Of a stretch of DNA of 5,715 nt, positions 5,702-5,715 are shown piece by piece. The stretch comes from Gammaproteobacteria bacterium. Lineage in GTDB: Bacteria; Pseudomonadota; Gammaproteobacteria; DSM-19610. The notes under the pieces were generated by a model. That model had not been told where the DNA came from. It saw nothing but the letters and a program-made list of their open reading frames with translations, and made no database searches. The stretch is from assembly GCA_030618475.1 (NCBI GenBank), contig JAUXDG010000192.1, forward strand, positions 1 to 5,715. The letters run 5' to 3'. Both the position numbers and the translations under genes were made by a program. The first letter of the stretch is position 1. The number at the start of each line of letters is the position of its first letter.

Positions 5702-5715
5702 CAGCCTCTACGACC

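Overview
The window holds six genes, all read from the minus strand and all fitting one theme, copper handling. In transcription order (high to low coordinates) they are hvfA, hvfB, hvfC, hvfD, then after a 188-base gap copA and copZ. The first four form the operon known as hvfABCD or bufABCD, which makes a secreted copper-binding RiPP (ribosomally made, post-translationally modified peptide). The last two encode a Cu(I)-exporting P1B-type ATPase and a small cytosolic copper chaperone.

Organism: the HvfA leader, the hvf gene order and the intergenic repeat types suggest a gammaproteobacterium, possibly an environmental species. This rests on protein resemblance and general composition (mid-50s GC by eye), not on a marker gene.

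Layout. Bases 5613-5715 are the upstream region of hvfA. It has a strong Shine-Dalgarno, a striking GGTACC-T-GGTACC palindrome and a second 6-bp hairpin, but no certain promoter. Bases 3069-5612 are the tightly packed hvf operon: a 12-base gap A/B, a 17-base overlap B/C and a one-base TAATG junction C/D. Bases 2881-3068 hold no gene. They contain a 150-bp palindromic element (2897-3046) whose arms are each built of three 9-base units. Bases 181-2880 hold copA and copZ, separated by 3 bases, with the copZ ribosome site inside the last copA codons. Bases 1-180 hold no gene I can support, but contain nested inverted repeats (35-101) that can be drawn as a branched fold.

How the genes work together (family knowledge plus inference): HvfA is exported by the Sec route. 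Before export, HvfB (an iron-dependent MNIO/DUF692 enzyme) with its partner HvfC modifies the cysteines of its EGKCG repeats into copper-binding groups. HvfD is a DoxX-like membrane protein of unclear task. CopZ would collect cytosolic Cu(I), CopA would pump it to the periplasm, and the mature HvfA peptide could bind it there. Export and periplasmic buffering would then be encoded side by side. No copper-responsive regulator lies inside the window.
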